Assembly: GCA_949130485.1 (NCBI GenBank)
Contig: OX422192.1
Coordinates: forward strand, 1,628,486-1,692,485
Source: Agelas oroides
Taxonomy: Eukaryota > Porifera > Demospongiae > Agelasida > Agelasidae
Length of the DNA: 64,000 bases
Direction of reading: 5' to 3'
Position numbers and translations under genes: made by a program
The notes under the pieces: model-generated
Told to the model about the DNA's origin: nothing
The model's input: the letters and a program-made list of their open reading frames with translations, nothing else
The model's database searches: none
Part shown: one piece after another, positions 42,418 through 55,199 of the stretch
Layout of the letters: every line of letters starts with the position of its first letter
Numbering within the stretch: the first letter of the stretch is position 1

Positions 42418-44213
42418 CTTAATTGAGTACGTCGCAACAGCTCTTTAGCCGATGGGAACGCAGTCGTGAGAGGAAAAGTGGGTGTGGCTCAAGACAGTTA
42501 GCCCCGTTCCCAGGCCTTCGCGCGCGTTCGTCGCTAGCAGTACGTTTCGTAGTGCAAGCGACGAACGCGGAAGGTGCAACCGGACGAGTGCGAGCATCAT
42601 TGCAGTCTCAAGCACGATCCAGATTACCAAATGTTATATCTAGCTGACCTCTGCATGAAGCCAATCCATATAGCTGTAGATGACTGTGTAGAACTACAGT
42701 TAAGTTAATAGTTGTGCAGCAATGGACTTCTAAAAAATTCCATGGCAATTACCCAAGGGACTGATTTAAGTCACCAGAATCCATGGGACGTACATACACC
42801 CATGGGAATGTTAGTCACTACAGTTGACTTAATTTCATGGGATCATTTTAAGTCATTGTCTACCAGGGATTCAGTGATCAGTAGGGACTTACTCTGATTA
42901 TGTAAAATGACAGGGGCATACTCTTTAATAGCTTGACTTAAAATGGTCTCAAGAGAAGTAGGATGCAGTATAGTATAAGTCATAAAGAGTATGCATTCTT
43001 TATCATCAGAGTTTCTCCATGCAAATTACCAAGTCTGGCAGACAGTGGTTTAAATTAGTCCCATGGGTAACACTTCACACACAATTTCTGGTGGGAGCAT
43101 TTTAAGTCAAGTCAGTAGTATGTCCCTGTCCTACTTTATGTTGCTTGCACAGGATGTTAAAAACTATCACATAGGTACAGGAGCACATGATGACATCATT
43201 TTTTATTGCGGAGGGCCAAGGGTCCTCCGCAGTAAGAAATGACATCATCATGCGCTCTTGATAGCTACCATCATGCTTCCCAATGTGATTTTATCGTGCT
43301 TCAGCACTCTGGAGGCGAAGCTGTGGCTACATTGTTCTATATCAGCTGTGCTACTATACTCTGGAGGTAGGGCTGTAGCACTGTATTACATAACAGGGCA
43401 TTGGAATTGAAATGTTGGAATTGGAATGATTCTGGAATTTTGCGCTTAGAGGAATGAACATGAATTGAATGCAAGGGAGGGCGTTTGTAACAGGAATGGA
43501 ATAGAATACAATTGGAGTCCTAGGTGAAATTCTACAATTCCATACCAATTTCAAACTGGACAATTTCAAGCATATAGCTATGGCGTAAAAGCCTAGTAAG
43601 TAGTAACTATGTTACTTATACTGTGATATGTTCAGATTGACTTGAATGACTCTCATATAGCTAGTGTTAGAAGTTAGAACTATGGTATGTGCCTATCAGT
43701 ACGTGGAGACTGTGGACTTCTGGAATCAAACTGTTACCGGTATGTGGAATGATACGGAATTTGAAATGGAATGGCAAAGTTGCTTGGAATTATTGTGATT
43801 GAATCCCAGTTGTAAAGGATTGAATTGGAATGTGACCTAGAACAAAGTGAGTTGAATAGGAATTGAATTAAGGCTTCAGCTAAATGAAAATGAATGTGAA
43901 TGGAATGATTTCATAAACAACAACATTCCACAAACACTTTGTCTTGGAATCTGATACCTAAAGTCATAGCGTAACTTACCCTTTACATCAACTTTGCTCC
44001 AATTCACTAGCTCAATTTCACTTTGAAGTTAATGGATAATGATTACCATAATGCTATTAGCCCAGGTAAAGCATCTCAATAGCAGAAGCTAACACAAAGG
44101 AATACAGAAATAGAACTAAATAAGTGACAAGTATGCTGGCTTCAAACAGCTATGGACATGCTTAGTGGTCAAAGTTGTATTGCCCAGATTGTCATCTAAG
44201 TCGTTCAGAACAA
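42418..44213. other. Intergenic spacer between gene K and gene Z (B)
   Basis: Counterpart of 17372-19193, with the TGACATCA hairpin (43182-43256) and the GGAATTG-rich tract. No gene seen. Confidence 0.6.
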
Positions 44214-46538
44214 TTAATCATGATACTTATGTCTGAGATCTTTTCCAAGTTGCTTCTTTCCTATAAACTCTACAGCATCAATAACAGCAGCCCAGGTAGG
44301 AGGAGGATCAACTTGTTGTAGCCACATCTCAAGCACCTCCAAGAGGCAGTTCTGTGGATCTCGTTGACGGTTTACTTCAATGCTTTTCAGGCTCCCATGT
44401 GATATCCCCAGCTGGACCCCCAGTATCCTCCACTGATCTGCTACCTGGTGGTAGAGGGCATCCATCAAGTCTTTCAACTCTGGCTTACTTCTGATGGCAG
44501 CAACAGGACCTGCACAACAGAGTAGTATATTTACCAGTATGATACAGTAGTACATACAATAAAATACATCATGTTGAGCTACCTTCTCTTGGGTCCAAGA
44601 CAAGAAACAAGAAGTTATTGTGTTCTCTGGCTCCATTCAAGATGACCTTGTATTCTAGTCGCTCTGGCATCTCACCATCCCGTTTCCACTTCATCATCAA
44701 CTCGCACTGAGGAATCCATTTCCCTTCCTTAAACTCATTAGCATCCCTCTTAGCAATCTGCACAAGTGTGTACAATTGAAGACTACTGCTTGAATTGCAT
44801 CAGTACTTACAGACACACAAACTTGCATGCAATACGAACATACCACAGGGTAGCTACGTCATTGGAGTGATCTTCCATCCTTCCTGAGTGATGATGCCCT
44901 CTTCTGGAATGTTAAGAGTGATCTCACTCTTCTGAAAAACAACCTTCAATGACCTGTCCCACTTTGCAAAATGACTAAAGTGTTGCTTCACAGCCTGTAT
45001 GTGGTCAAGCAACAAAAGTGCAGCCATCTCATTACAGTCTAGTGTATAAATTTACTTGATTTCATACATGCTAAAGGTATGTGTTCTCTCTCTAAAGAGT
45101 TTCAAGTTACCAGTAAGCATTGTACACTTCAAGCCTGTAGCTTTGGTCACTTTTACTATGCAAGTTGGATGCCTTATAGCACACACCACTTAGAAACAAA
45201 CAGGCCAGGGACGTCAAGTTATAATGTAGTCAGAACAAATACTCAAACAAATTGTACCGTGTTTAGTGTTGGATGGTCTTGTGTGATGGCTAGGTAGAAT
45301 CTCCAATCATCTATCTGTTTCATTACGTGATACAAATGTGCACAATATGATCGTGGGGTCCTTTTTCTGCCAGTAATACCAATTCCAGAAATGTGGGTCA
45401 GCTGGATACTACCGTAGGCACTGTCTGTAGTGAATATTCCCCCATTCAACTGCATAAATCTGTATGGAAGGTCCTGTTGAGAGCACTTGGCAGAGACAAA
45501 GCTGAGATGTGACAATACCGTTTCTTCTCTAAGAGCGCAGTGTTGGATTTCTAGTGTGACTGGCCTTGTGAATTTGCAGGGTGCTGAGATCCAGAAGACA
45601 GGGCTCAGGAGGTCTGAGTCTACAGGCAGTTGAAACTGTCTAGAGAGACTTGCCCTAATCTTGATCTTGCACTCTCCCATACCAACTGTTAGGCTTCCTT
45701 CTGGAACATGGAGTTTCAATCCATATCCCTCCCATTGAAAGGCAGCACCTTGGTTTGGAACTGTAAATGCTGTCTCTCCAATCACCTCCACTCCTCGAAT
45801 AGAATCTGAAAAATATGCATTGCAAAAGGTCACACAAACTAGCTTAATACAACAACAAGGGTAAATAGGCAGTGCCCGTCATGTCAGATACCCCAGGGCT
45901 GCGTCACTGTCACTTGAAGACTGCAGTAAATTCATTGAATGAACATGCACCTCATTTAATTTTCTTTTGAGCAGAGTAGACTCTTATTTGAAAATCACCT
46001 GCCATTGACAGCACTCATGATCTTTTATGTATGCATGACTCCACTAGCTTGCCATGAACCATCTAAACTAGTGTTGCGCTGAACCACCAACTATAGCTAG
46101 AGCTCTTCACTGCAGCATGCAGCCTCATGAGCAAGTCATTGCTGACATAGTCGTCTGATTCCTTGTCCAACATTAACATCCTCGACTCTTCACACACAGC
46201 AAGGACTAAGGTGTTGGCAATATTTCAACCAAATTAACATCTGTGAATATTGAAATGCACCTTAGATGCCATCAACCATGTCAAACCCGAGAGCTGGCAG
46301 TAATGAGGCAAGTTACGATAAATAGCTACATGGCTGGTAAAGAAGGCAATGATTTTTTGATATTCTGTTGTGTTTGTGGGTCATATCTGTATATGTCACA
46401 ACTGCCTGCTGTCACATAAACAAGGGCATCTACAATTACAGATTGTGGGAACCGCATCGCTTCTGGCATGTCTGCCAGCCTTCTCCATTTCAGTCTCAGT
46501 CTAGTAGGCAGATGTGAGTGGACAGAGAAATGAGTCAT
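44214..46538 (-). pseudogene. Gene Z copy B: kelch remnant - ZU5 - UPA-like - death
   Basis: Exons 45805-45258 (ZU5, open, 182 codons), 44995 to about 44870, 44757-44583 and 44509-44214 (death domain, stop TAA) are intact and in matching phases. Upstream, only the first kelch blade remains (46538-46365, LRLKWRRLADMP). It is fused after DPQTQQ to sequence that in unit A lies in the intron behind the linker exon (27540-27570). So the rest of the kelch exon and the 64-bp linker exon are deleted. The exon near 44995-44870 reads into a TAG shortly after GWKITPM unless GTAGCT is used as donor. The ZU5 exon shows the VTLEIQHCALRE and SPVFWISAP strands. The C-terminal half could still be expressed from a new start, but the original kelch - ZU5 protein cannot be made. 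Confidence 0.72.
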
Positions 46539-46750
46539 ATATAACTTTATGATTTATAACCTTTAGCCAGACTTCTAATACAGCAACATCCTTTTCTGTT
46601 ACATTGAATCATGTTAACTACAAAGGTTAGTTACACCTACCAGGTGTTTACCCGTCAATAAACCCCTGAGGGCGAAGCCCAAGGTTTTTATTGATAACTG
46701 TTCGGTGTGTTTCAGGTAAACATTTGGTAGCTATATAGGAATAAGTTAAC

Positions 46751-46752
<2 letters not shown>

Positions 46753-46782
<30 letters not shown>

Positions 46783-46790
46783 TGTATGTA
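46753..46790. repeat. TATG microsatellite
   Basis: About nine TATG units at the left border of unit C. Confidence 0.95.
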
Positions 46791-46879
46791 CAACATGTAT
46801 GTAGGCCAAAGAGGTTTTGTACTTTGAAAATGTGCTGGACATATGTCTGGTTGTCGTATATCCAGTACATAGCTCCTCC

Positions 46880-47199
46880 CAGTGGCAGTTTTATGGGGGG
46901 ACTGGGAGGGGCTGGAACCCCCCCAAACTTTCTCTGCCCCACCTCCTGGTATATGCTTGGACGATCCAAAAGTTCATTAATTCCGAGTGAAGGGAGAGAT
47001 TTTTTGTTGTCGTCATCTTAATATGTCAAGAACGGTCTACAGGATTGCTATCAGACTGGCAGGCATGAAATAAAGCTCTAACTGACTCAGATTACACTAG
47101 AACCCATCTCAGAGGACCTAGAATCTAAAAACATTTCTGGACCCCCCTACGTGGAGCACACTTACATGCACTCTTACTCACTCCCCATCTGCTACCTTA

Positions 47200-47230
<31 letters not shown>

Positions 47231-47256
47231 GTAATAGTGTCCTATAACCACCACTG
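46880..47256. mobile_element. hAT-like MITE with poly-C run
   Basis: Ends CAGTGGCAGTTTTATGG and CCTATAACCACCACTG. The 8-bp target duplication GCTCCTCC lies on both sides (46872-46879, 47257-47264); units A and B have the single-copy site. The C run at about 47203-47230 is internal. 8-bp duplications plus CAGTGG ends suit the hAT superfamily. Confidence 0.85.
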
Positions 47257-47553
47257 GCTCCTCCTCACTTTGTCCTCTCACCTACCATCTCCACCAGAGC
47301 AAGCCACCAGACCTGGAGTGGTTCCCTCGACTCCGCTGCATGCATGTCTCTTCGCTCTTCTGATGACACTGAGCCAGAACAGAACGAGATGAAGGACCTC
47401 CACAAGCAGCTGGCCGAGACCACCTCCCTTGTCAAGACACTTTCTCAGCAGCTGGGAGACCTCAGGGATAAGGTAGCACCATGTTGATGTCAGTGTGGGT
47501 GTGTTGTGTACGTCATAATCTTGTGAACCCAGGGTGCAGCTGACGTTTTGTTC

Positions 47554-47617
47554 TTAAGTATGGAGTTCTATGGCGTGGGGCAACTTTTTGCCCCACGCCA
47601 TAGAACTCCATACTTAA
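47554..47617. repeat. Hairpin with 30-bp perfect arms
   Basis: TTAAGTATGGAGTTCTATGG onward to GGGGCAA, a 4-base CTTT turn, then the exact complement. It lies in the ITPR copy C region and is absent from A and B. Probably a small palindromic transposon; a transcript would fold into a strong stem. Confidence 0.9.
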
Positions 47618-50155
47618 AAGTCACAGTTTGACAATTTTTTTAAAAATCAACCATAAGGCTGATAGCTTCCATATTTCAGAGTTGAGTCTTTAGGACCATC
47701 AGGATTGTCATATAAAATTGGTATCACCATGGCAACATTTTAAAGTCTGAAGCCACGCCCCCTGGATTGTAGAGGCACACCGTCTATACTATGGGCATGG
47801 CATACAAGCTAATACACACTGTCACATTGTCGTCCCCTCGAGGTAGCTATAGCTGTCATCAAAGCAATGCCTACTTCGAAGGTATCTCCTTGGAGAGAGT
47901 TTCTTGCGGATTCGGCAGCTTAGCCCCAAGATGTCCATGAACACTCTTGCAGTCAGAGCGTGAAAACTGTGTGACGCATGTCAAAATTTTCAAGCGGTTG
48001 AAAGTTCTTGAAATTAAAGGCCCACAAAAATTTGGTGCTATACAGTATACCTGGATCTGACTTCAAACAAGGGTAATGTGTAGGGTTAATTTGGCAGAGA
48101 TTGTACACATTTTCTGATAGTCCTATTTGGCATATACGGAACGAACTGATCTCTCAGATGATTGAGCAGCGGAAACTCTATCAACGCAAGAATCTCCAGC
48201 CCTGAGTAGTGGGGCAGAGTCAGTACCAATGACATGTGACATCATAGCAAGGTCACATGACCATCATATGACTCTCATGTGACCTGTATTAGCTGATTTA
48301 TCCAATTAGCTGCCATCTTGGAATCACTAAGATTAGAAATTTTTTGTTAGATGACTAGTCTGCCAGCAGTATCATACCTCCCATCTCTTTTTGTACATGG
48401 TAAAAATGTGATTTAATTGTCCAAGCTTGAATAGGGACTTGTGGACCTGAGCAAGCTCCTCACTATGATATGCATATTCATATAGGTAAGCTAGAGTGCC
48501 AAACTTGTAATGATGCAAAAAAAAACAAGTTTAAGTCAAACTAAGTAGCTAAATGATGCTCTCCCTTAGGTTCGCCTCACAATGGTGAAACATCTGCCCA
48601 GTTCTTACTAGGTATATTTCACTGTCAAGTCTTACATGATCTCTCCATCAATGGAAGAGGCTTAGCTACTCATAGGTAATGTACCTTCCTCCTGGCTTAA
48701 CTCACAGCTATGCTAAAACACTAACCGTGTGTACTCCAACATCTGGTGTTTCAGAACATGGCCTCTAACAGACTTTGCATGTATCCTAGAACAGTTCCCA
48801 AATTATCACTTTTGTGAGTTTGCATGTACATTCTCTATATCAATGTTTGTGAGCTAGAGTGCCAAACTTGTAACAATCAAACTCAGGCTAGGAACAGAGC
48901 AACAGTTAGTTCAATACAGTTGCCACATCGACCCGGCTAGTTAGACCTTCCTTGTCTTCTCCGCCAGCAGTAAAGATCTCTTCGGTTGGTAACAGACAGC
49001 AGGTACAATCTTCTCGGTCAGTAGGTAAGTCTGCCACCTTGTTCCACTCGTTCTTCTCTTGATCGTACATATGGATGGCTGAGAAACGTTTTCTTACTCT
49101 ATTTCTCCCTCCCACTGCTAGTAGAGATCCATGGACAGCAACAGCAGTAGAGTACTTCAGAGGGGCATCTGTGAGCGTCCGCCACTGTGCAGGTGGCTTG
49201 CCAGTTTGTGTAAGGGCTGGGAGGGACACACTGAGTACACTCTTGCCCAGGTGACCACCTAGTAGGTACAGCGTATCATGTATAATGGTGTATGACATTC
49301 GGCAACCAGTCTCGGGGAGTGGCGTGGTCGAGAACCACTGGTGAGTAGATGTGTTGAGGACTTCCACTGTATCTAAGTTACCACTATCATCACGCCCACC
49401 TGCCACCACCAGATGGTGGTGATAAGTACATACAGCTGGGTAACGACGAGGTGTGTTCATTGGAGGGTAGGGTTGTTTCCACCTCATCTGTGAGGTGGAG
49501 TACATAGCTATTGCATTGCTCAACATCTTGGTAGACTCATCCCCTCCACCAACACATGTGAGTTGGTTGTCGACACCACTCATAGAAAAGTCACTGTACT
49601 GATACCATGGTAATGTGGTCCACTGTCGTGTTTCTAGGTCGTATTTGTGTATGTCGTGACTGCCATTCCCTGCTGTCACATAAACAGCTCTGTCTACTAT
49701 CACTGACCGTGGACACATCATTTTTTCAGGCATGTCGGCTAGTTGCTCCCATTTCAGTTTCAGCTCAGGCTGCAGCTGGAATAGAAGATTAAATTTCATG
49801 ATGATGATCACTACAAGCCAAAAAGTAATTTCTATTGGCTAGGAAGTAGTCAGAAAATCATTTCATTTTTTCCATGCTAGCTATAAGGGTGCATCAAGTT
49901 GTAGTGTACTGAAACTAGAGACAGCACCACATGCATGTGTTCCAATAAGCATAAAATACACAATTGCATAAGCTAACTGCTTCTTTTTGTAGCATTTGCT
50001 TCCATGGCAAGCAGTGTTTAAATTCAGAAGTTCAGCAACCTTAAGCCTTGTACCTAGCTAGGTTGCACACCTGGGTACGAAGCTAGATATGCCCTTGGTC
50101 AAAAGTGGTATTTGGGTAGTTATGCTTCCCATGATAGTTGGTTATAGCTCCATAT

Positions 50156-50915
50156 TAGCCTCGTTCCCAGGGCCTATCCCAGCTTCCCATCACTTGCAGT
50201 ACGGTTAAGCGGGAGAGGGCCTGGTACATTTTCTCACGTGAGTGACGTCACGGGTAGGGCAAATTATAACGTGGGCGTCATGTAAACCACAAACAACTTC
50301 GCCCACAGTACACACTGGAGCGCGACTATTCCGAGTCAAAAGATGGCAGCGCACGAAGGCGGTTTTTTGTCACTCTTCATGAGACTGAACGCAAACCGAA
50401 AAGAAAAAAAAAACGGGGAAGGGAGGCCTGGGAACAAGGCGACTTGAACCGCCTATTAGCTGTGTCAGTCACTTGGAAATGCTGCGCAGTAGTCTGGTCC
50501 TTTTGTGTACTGGTTGGACATTGTGCAGTATGTACTCTAGGCGCTGAGCTGAACATCGAGTGGCTAGTACTCGCTCGCTGCTGTCATGCCAAACCTATCC
50601 ATGGTGCTTGCAAAAGGCACACAGTACAGGTAAGTCTCCACAGCCTTTTTAGTTAAAAGTTCCACCATAGTCCTACATAACCGTACTCTCGCGTGGCGAG
50701 ACCTTTCACACGCAAAAGTATTCTGGCGGTGAAAAGTGCGTGGGCGTGTTACATGCCTAACAACATTCTAGTCGTGCTCGCCCACATTCAATTAAAGTCT
50801 TTCTACCGTCTTTCTACCCGTGACGTCACTCATGTGAGAAAATGTACCAGGCCCTCTCCCACTTAACCGTACTGCAAGCGACGGGAAGCTGGGGTAGGGT
50901 CTGGGAACGAGGCTA
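50156..50915. mobile_element. Mutator-like element carrying an exon-like segment (C)
   Basis: Third copy of 11396-12154, flanked by GCTCCATAT (50147-50155) and GCTCTATAT (50916-50924). The exon-like segment, its hydrophobic stretch and the GTAAGT donor are kept. Confidence 0.78.
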
Positions 50916-51047
50916 GCTCTATATCATATCTTGATGTGTAATAGGCCTGCTCCCTTAGTAGTACTAAGGAGGACAGAGGAAGGTTGCAGGCCGAGGTGGA
51001 GGCTAAGGATGCTGAACTAGTATAACCGGTATAAGTGGAAGGTACTA

Positions 51048-51784
51048 CAGTAAAACCTCCGAACAAAGGACACATTGGGGATGGGCCATTTGTCCCTTGT
51101 AAAGAGGTTGTCCTTTTCTCGGAGGTTTTATTTTAAACCTATTGGAAAGTCCTAAAAGACAAATTAAGTCTTTTTAAAATGATGTATTCTGTCCATATAT
51201 TTGTTTTTTTCAATTGTAAGATGGCAAGAGCAATACCACTTGCATAAAAAAAAGTAGAATGATTCCAATTATGACAACAGTAACAAAATAAACCCTTGAT
51301 TGTTATTTGTGTTTAACCGCTCGTTTGCGAGTACAGTTGAAAGGACGACCGCTGCGTATCCGGAATATACGGAGGTATCCGTTATGGGCATTTGGTATAC
51401 TTCCAGTAGGCATGGTAATGTGTGCTCGGGCCTGTTGAACACGATGAGGTCGCATAGAAAGGCTAGCACGATGAGCAACAGTGCTAATATAATGCCCAGT
51501 CTTTGAATCCAGCGATGGTGGCACACAATCTTACGAAAGCCGTCGACAAGCGTTCGCATTATTTACAAAATTATTGGTGGGTGTAGTTTCACTGTCCGTT
51601 TTCGGAGGTAATTTTGTATTGGTTAAGGTACATCTGGGGCTGATCAGTGTCTGTTGTTCGGAGTTGAGAGGTGTCCGGTTCAAAATGTATTAGTTCTATG
51701 GTAAAATCAATCAGGGACAAGTGATCTGTCTGCTGTACAGAGGTTGTCCGCTTTTCGGAGGGTCCGTTATTAGAGGTTTTGCTG
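51048..51784. mobile_element. Tc1-like MITE with membrane-segment ORF (C)
   Basis: Third copy of the CAGTAAAACCTC element. The - frame 51559-51269 is 96 codons with the same basic start, hydrophobic helix and tail as in B. Confidence 0.8.
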
Positions 51785-53858
51785 TAAGTTAATACCTTCC
51801 ACTTATACCGGTAATGCTCTACAGAACAGCAAGTTCTGTAGCTGCACATGGAGCCAAATCATGCTGGAAGCAGAAAACCATTAGGTCAGAGGTAAACTTA
51901 CCTGTACATGTATATAGCTTCATTTCAGCTAATCTACTGCCTAATGCCTGTGCTAACACCTTTTGGTCCTTTACCCTCAGTGCTTCCAATTCTCTCCGCA
52001 GTCTGCTGATTTCATCATTTTTCTCTTGCATTGCTGCTGAAACTCAGCATTTCTAGCATCCATTTGTACCTGCAACAATGAAGGATGGTTGGTTATTGGT
52101 CCATACCTAGTTTTTGATGTGTGAGTTATGATTAATTGAATTAGTCTTTAATTATGCCAATTCAGTTTAACATTACTGAACCAAAAAGTACACTTCCGAA
52201 AATGAAGCCCAACACACTAGAGTCATCCTACTTGCTAAATTGCCAAATTAACCCCTCCCGAATTTCTCACTAGGTGGTTAGTGTATCCTTACTCTCAGAT
52301 CTTTGACTTCAGCATCTCTCTCTGTGAGTTGCTGCTGAACAGAAATTACTACTGAAGTTGAAATTTACAGCATCATACCCTCAGTGTCTCTAGCTCTCCC
52401 CGTTGCCTGTCCACTTCAGCATCTCTCTCTTTGAGTTGCTGCTGAACCTCGGCAAATCTAGCATCTGTCTCTGCCTGCAAAAAGTAATACATCAGTTCGA
52501 ATAACAAAGGAATGCTGACTATACGCACAGAAATTACTACTGCAGTTGAAATTTACAGCATCATACCCTCAGGCTGTCAATCAGTGTCTGTAGCTCTCCC
52601 CGTTGCCTGTCCACTTCAGCATCCTTAGCCTCCACCTCAGCCTGCAACCTTCCTTTGTCTTCCTAACAATCAGAGTGTGGATGGGTGGGGTCATTATCTT
52701 TCCTACAGTAGAATATCTATTTCCTTACTCTCAGTGTCTGCAGTTCTCTCTGTTGCCTGTTGAGTTGAGTAACCCTCTCCAGGAGTTCTGCATCTTGCTG
52801 TTGAATTTGACCATCCTTCTGCTGAAGTTGGGTATTCTTATGCTGGAGTTGAGCATTCTTATGCTGGAGTTGGGTATCCTTCCGCTGAATTTGGGTATTC
52901 TTAGCCTCCACCTCTGCCTCTAACCTTTCTCTGTCCCCCTATTTTAATGTAGGAGAAAGCATGCAAATACATACAGTCATGGTTTAAATTATAAGATGTC
53001 CATGTTTATGTGCCCTTACCTGTGCTTGTTGCAGATTTCGTTGCAGCTGCTCAATTTCATTGTCCTTTGCCTCAAGCATACCAATCATGCCTACCTGCAA
53101 ATGTTTCATTTCCACCTTCACCTTCTGCTTGTCAAATGGTCCCTCAATGTGGGGCTTTGCTGCCTCTAACTGCTGCAGCAGTTCCTCAGCAGATGGTCGG
53201 TAGGCTGGGATGTTGTGTAGACACAGGCAAATCAGCTGCAGAAGAGGGTGCTGCTCTCCCAGCTGTTCTTGGAGTGGCTGAATGTAGTCCCTCCGACGTT
53301 CCAATTCAGAGCGACCCAGGACGTTGTTTGGATTGTCAGGGTCTGGGTAGGTGTGAGGGTGAAGGGTACCTGGAAATACCTGAGGGGAATAAAGTGCTCA
53401 GTATAAATTAATACTCTGGTGATACATTATGTTGTGCACCCAACAAGTCTAAACCATACACAAGCACACACCAAGATGCGTATAGAAATTTGGTGGTCAG
53501 TTTTCACTTTTTAGCAGTGTTGTTCTAGTTTAATGTTCGGACTAGCAGTTTACTTTTAGTTTAATTAGACTACAGATTCTAATTGTTACTTTAGTTTTAA
53601 TTATTAAATCTAAAAAAGAGTTAACATTAGTACTTTTAGTTTTAGTTAACTACTGCTTTTGACAATCCTGGTTTCTTAGGTTTCAGAGGTTAATTTTACA
53701 CAGCAGTGGAGACACTAGTCTGTGCTATGTGAACTGAAGCTTCACAAACATTGTGTTTACATTCCAGTGCATTATACCATGTTGCCAGATCAAGAACAAG
53801 TTCACAGGTTTATGAACAGTTGTGTTTTTTTTTTTTGCAAATACATGAGCTTCAAGAC

Positions 53859-53921
53859 TAGCCTCATTCCCAGGCTGCCTCGCCCAGCTTCCCGTCACTT
53901 GCAGTACAGTTAAGCATACTA
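53859..53921. mobile_element. Deleted palindromic Mutator-like MITE (C)
   Basis: Starts TAGCCTCATTCCCAGG and has lost most of its right arm. It is bordered by a perfect 9-bp repeat CTTCAAGAC (53850-53858 and 53922-53930). Confidence 0.78.
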
Positions 53922-54718
53922 CTTCAAGACCACAACATTTACAATTAATGAGTGTAATGTGTACAGTATATATGCTGATAATGTGTACATGCAGTGCGAT
54001 GCACTCAATTAATCTGCATGGCAACACCTCAATGCAGTGCACTTGTATCTTCAAATGTAATGTGGATTTTTACTGACAGCACGATCCATACTCTAAATAG
54101 CTATATAGTAGATTAGAAATGGAGAGATGTTCATTTTTAAGCTAAAAAAAGAACTACTGAAACAATCCACCATAGCATGCAATGAGCCTCTACAACATAA
54201 CTCATATCCTGCATGCCACAGTCTAGTACTCTCTGTTTTCCACCCATAATCCTTCTGACCTGTGTGAGAGTGTAAAGCGCAAGGTGACCAAACGAGAAGA
54301 TGTCCAGCCGTGGACCGTACCGTGAGCCCTCATCAAAGGATTCAGGAGGCATATACACCTGTGTTCCTGGTATACAGGTGAGGGTCCTGGCCAACTGGCC
54401 CAGTAGCAGATTCACAATACGAGCATTCCCAAGGTCGCTGATTTTGGCCACCATTGCTGTTGTAAGGAGTACATTCCTAGCAGATAAATCATGATTTTTA
54501 GTGCAGAAAAGGTTAGTCCAGTAGTCCATTACAGTAGTCCATTCAAGTTGCTTTAGCACTCTCATTCCTACATTCTATTATCTTAGTGCTAGCAGCTGAG
54601 CTTACTTACCTCAGGTCATGACTTCTGCGTACATCTCCAACACCAGCCTGCCTACCCCCTCCCGCATTTCCTGCTCCAATTCCAAATAGTGCCTCTTGAA
54701 TCACGTCCTTGCAAGTTC

Positions 54719-54844
54719 ATGGCGATTCGACAGATATCCGGCGCACCGGGTGCGGTTGGCCAGGCTAAGACAGTAGGACGACGTAGATGCATCTCCAAAG
54801 GTTTCGAGTCGTGCATCAAAAAACTTCAAAGGCTTGTCGTGCAG
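54719..54844 (+). other. CpG-rich exon-like segment inside the broken kinase
   Basis: A 42-codon frame starts ATGGCGATTCGACAG and ends GTCGTGCAG before GTATTT, which could be a donor. Base composition is unlike the AT-rich surroundings, with many CG dinucleotides. It lies in the about 450-bp foreign block (54495-54945) that replaces part of the kinase in unit C. The residues are basic (GRRRCISK) and not recognised. It may be a first exon copied from another gene. Confidence 0.35.
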
Positions 54845-55199
54845 GTATTTTAACGTAAAACGTTTCGTTTTTGTGTGTGAACAATTTATGGCTCACAAAA
54901 TTTAGGCGTATAACAACCGTTTCGCATATCAGGCAGCATATGTCCAGGAGTGCCTCGTGTAGCCGCTTGCCCGCACACAACATCCCGTTCACCTCCACCT
55001 CCATCACACTGCCATAAGAGCCCACGCCCAGCTGTCTACCCGTGGAGCGCACTCCGTCGAGTACGAAACGTTGGGGCTCAGGATTACTTTGAAACGTTTG
55101 CCGCCAGTATGCCATCTTGACTACGTCGCAACAGCTCTTTAGCCGTTGGGAACGCAATCGTGAGAGGAAAAGTGGGTGTGGCTCAAGACAGTAATTAAC

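Larger units (their letters stand above)
31870..46350. repeat. Segmental duplication unit B
   Basis: Collinear with unit A (6100-27570). It contains ITPR exons 3-5, gene K copy B and the 3' part of gene Z. It lacks the A-specific insertions and shows their empty sites. The ITPR pore exons (30448-31202) lie left of the shared part. Confidence 0.93.
46800..48205 (+). pseudogene. ITPR: IP3 receptor tail, copy C (dead)
   Basis: Homology begins in the intron before exon 4 (46800, GGCCAAAGAGGTTTTG). Exon 47298-47472 is 175 bp instead of 171, because GCAT is duplicated in CGCTGCATGCATGTCTC, which shifts the frame after WFPRLRCM. It also has a Glu-to-Lys change (CACAAGCAGCTG). The last exon, from 48158, has CGA changed to TGA at 48203, which ends the protein 9 residues early. 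Exon 3 and everything upstream are missing, and a hAT-like MITE lies in the intron. The lesions contrast with the open copies A and B. Confidence 0.9.
48906..55115 (-). pseudogene. Gene K copy C: kinase interrupted, kelch open
   Basis: The kelch exon (49775-48906) is open and ends at TAA right after ATVLN. Coiled-coil exons 53379-53020, 52938-52729 and 52662-52567 are intact. An extra exon 52474-52379 is a hybrid of two neighbours (ERDAEVDRQRGELETLR), and a headless relic of another lies at about 52345-52296. The last coiled-coil exon (52070-51960) has lost one base (CAGCAGCAATGCAAG), shifting the frame. In the kinase, exon 1 is cut after HEALLD (54945). Exon 2 starts only at DLSARN (about 54492), after about 450 bp of foreign DNA. 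Helix C, the hinge and the HR of HRD are therefore lost. A complete product is not possible, and at most truncated pieces could be made. Confidence 0.82.
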
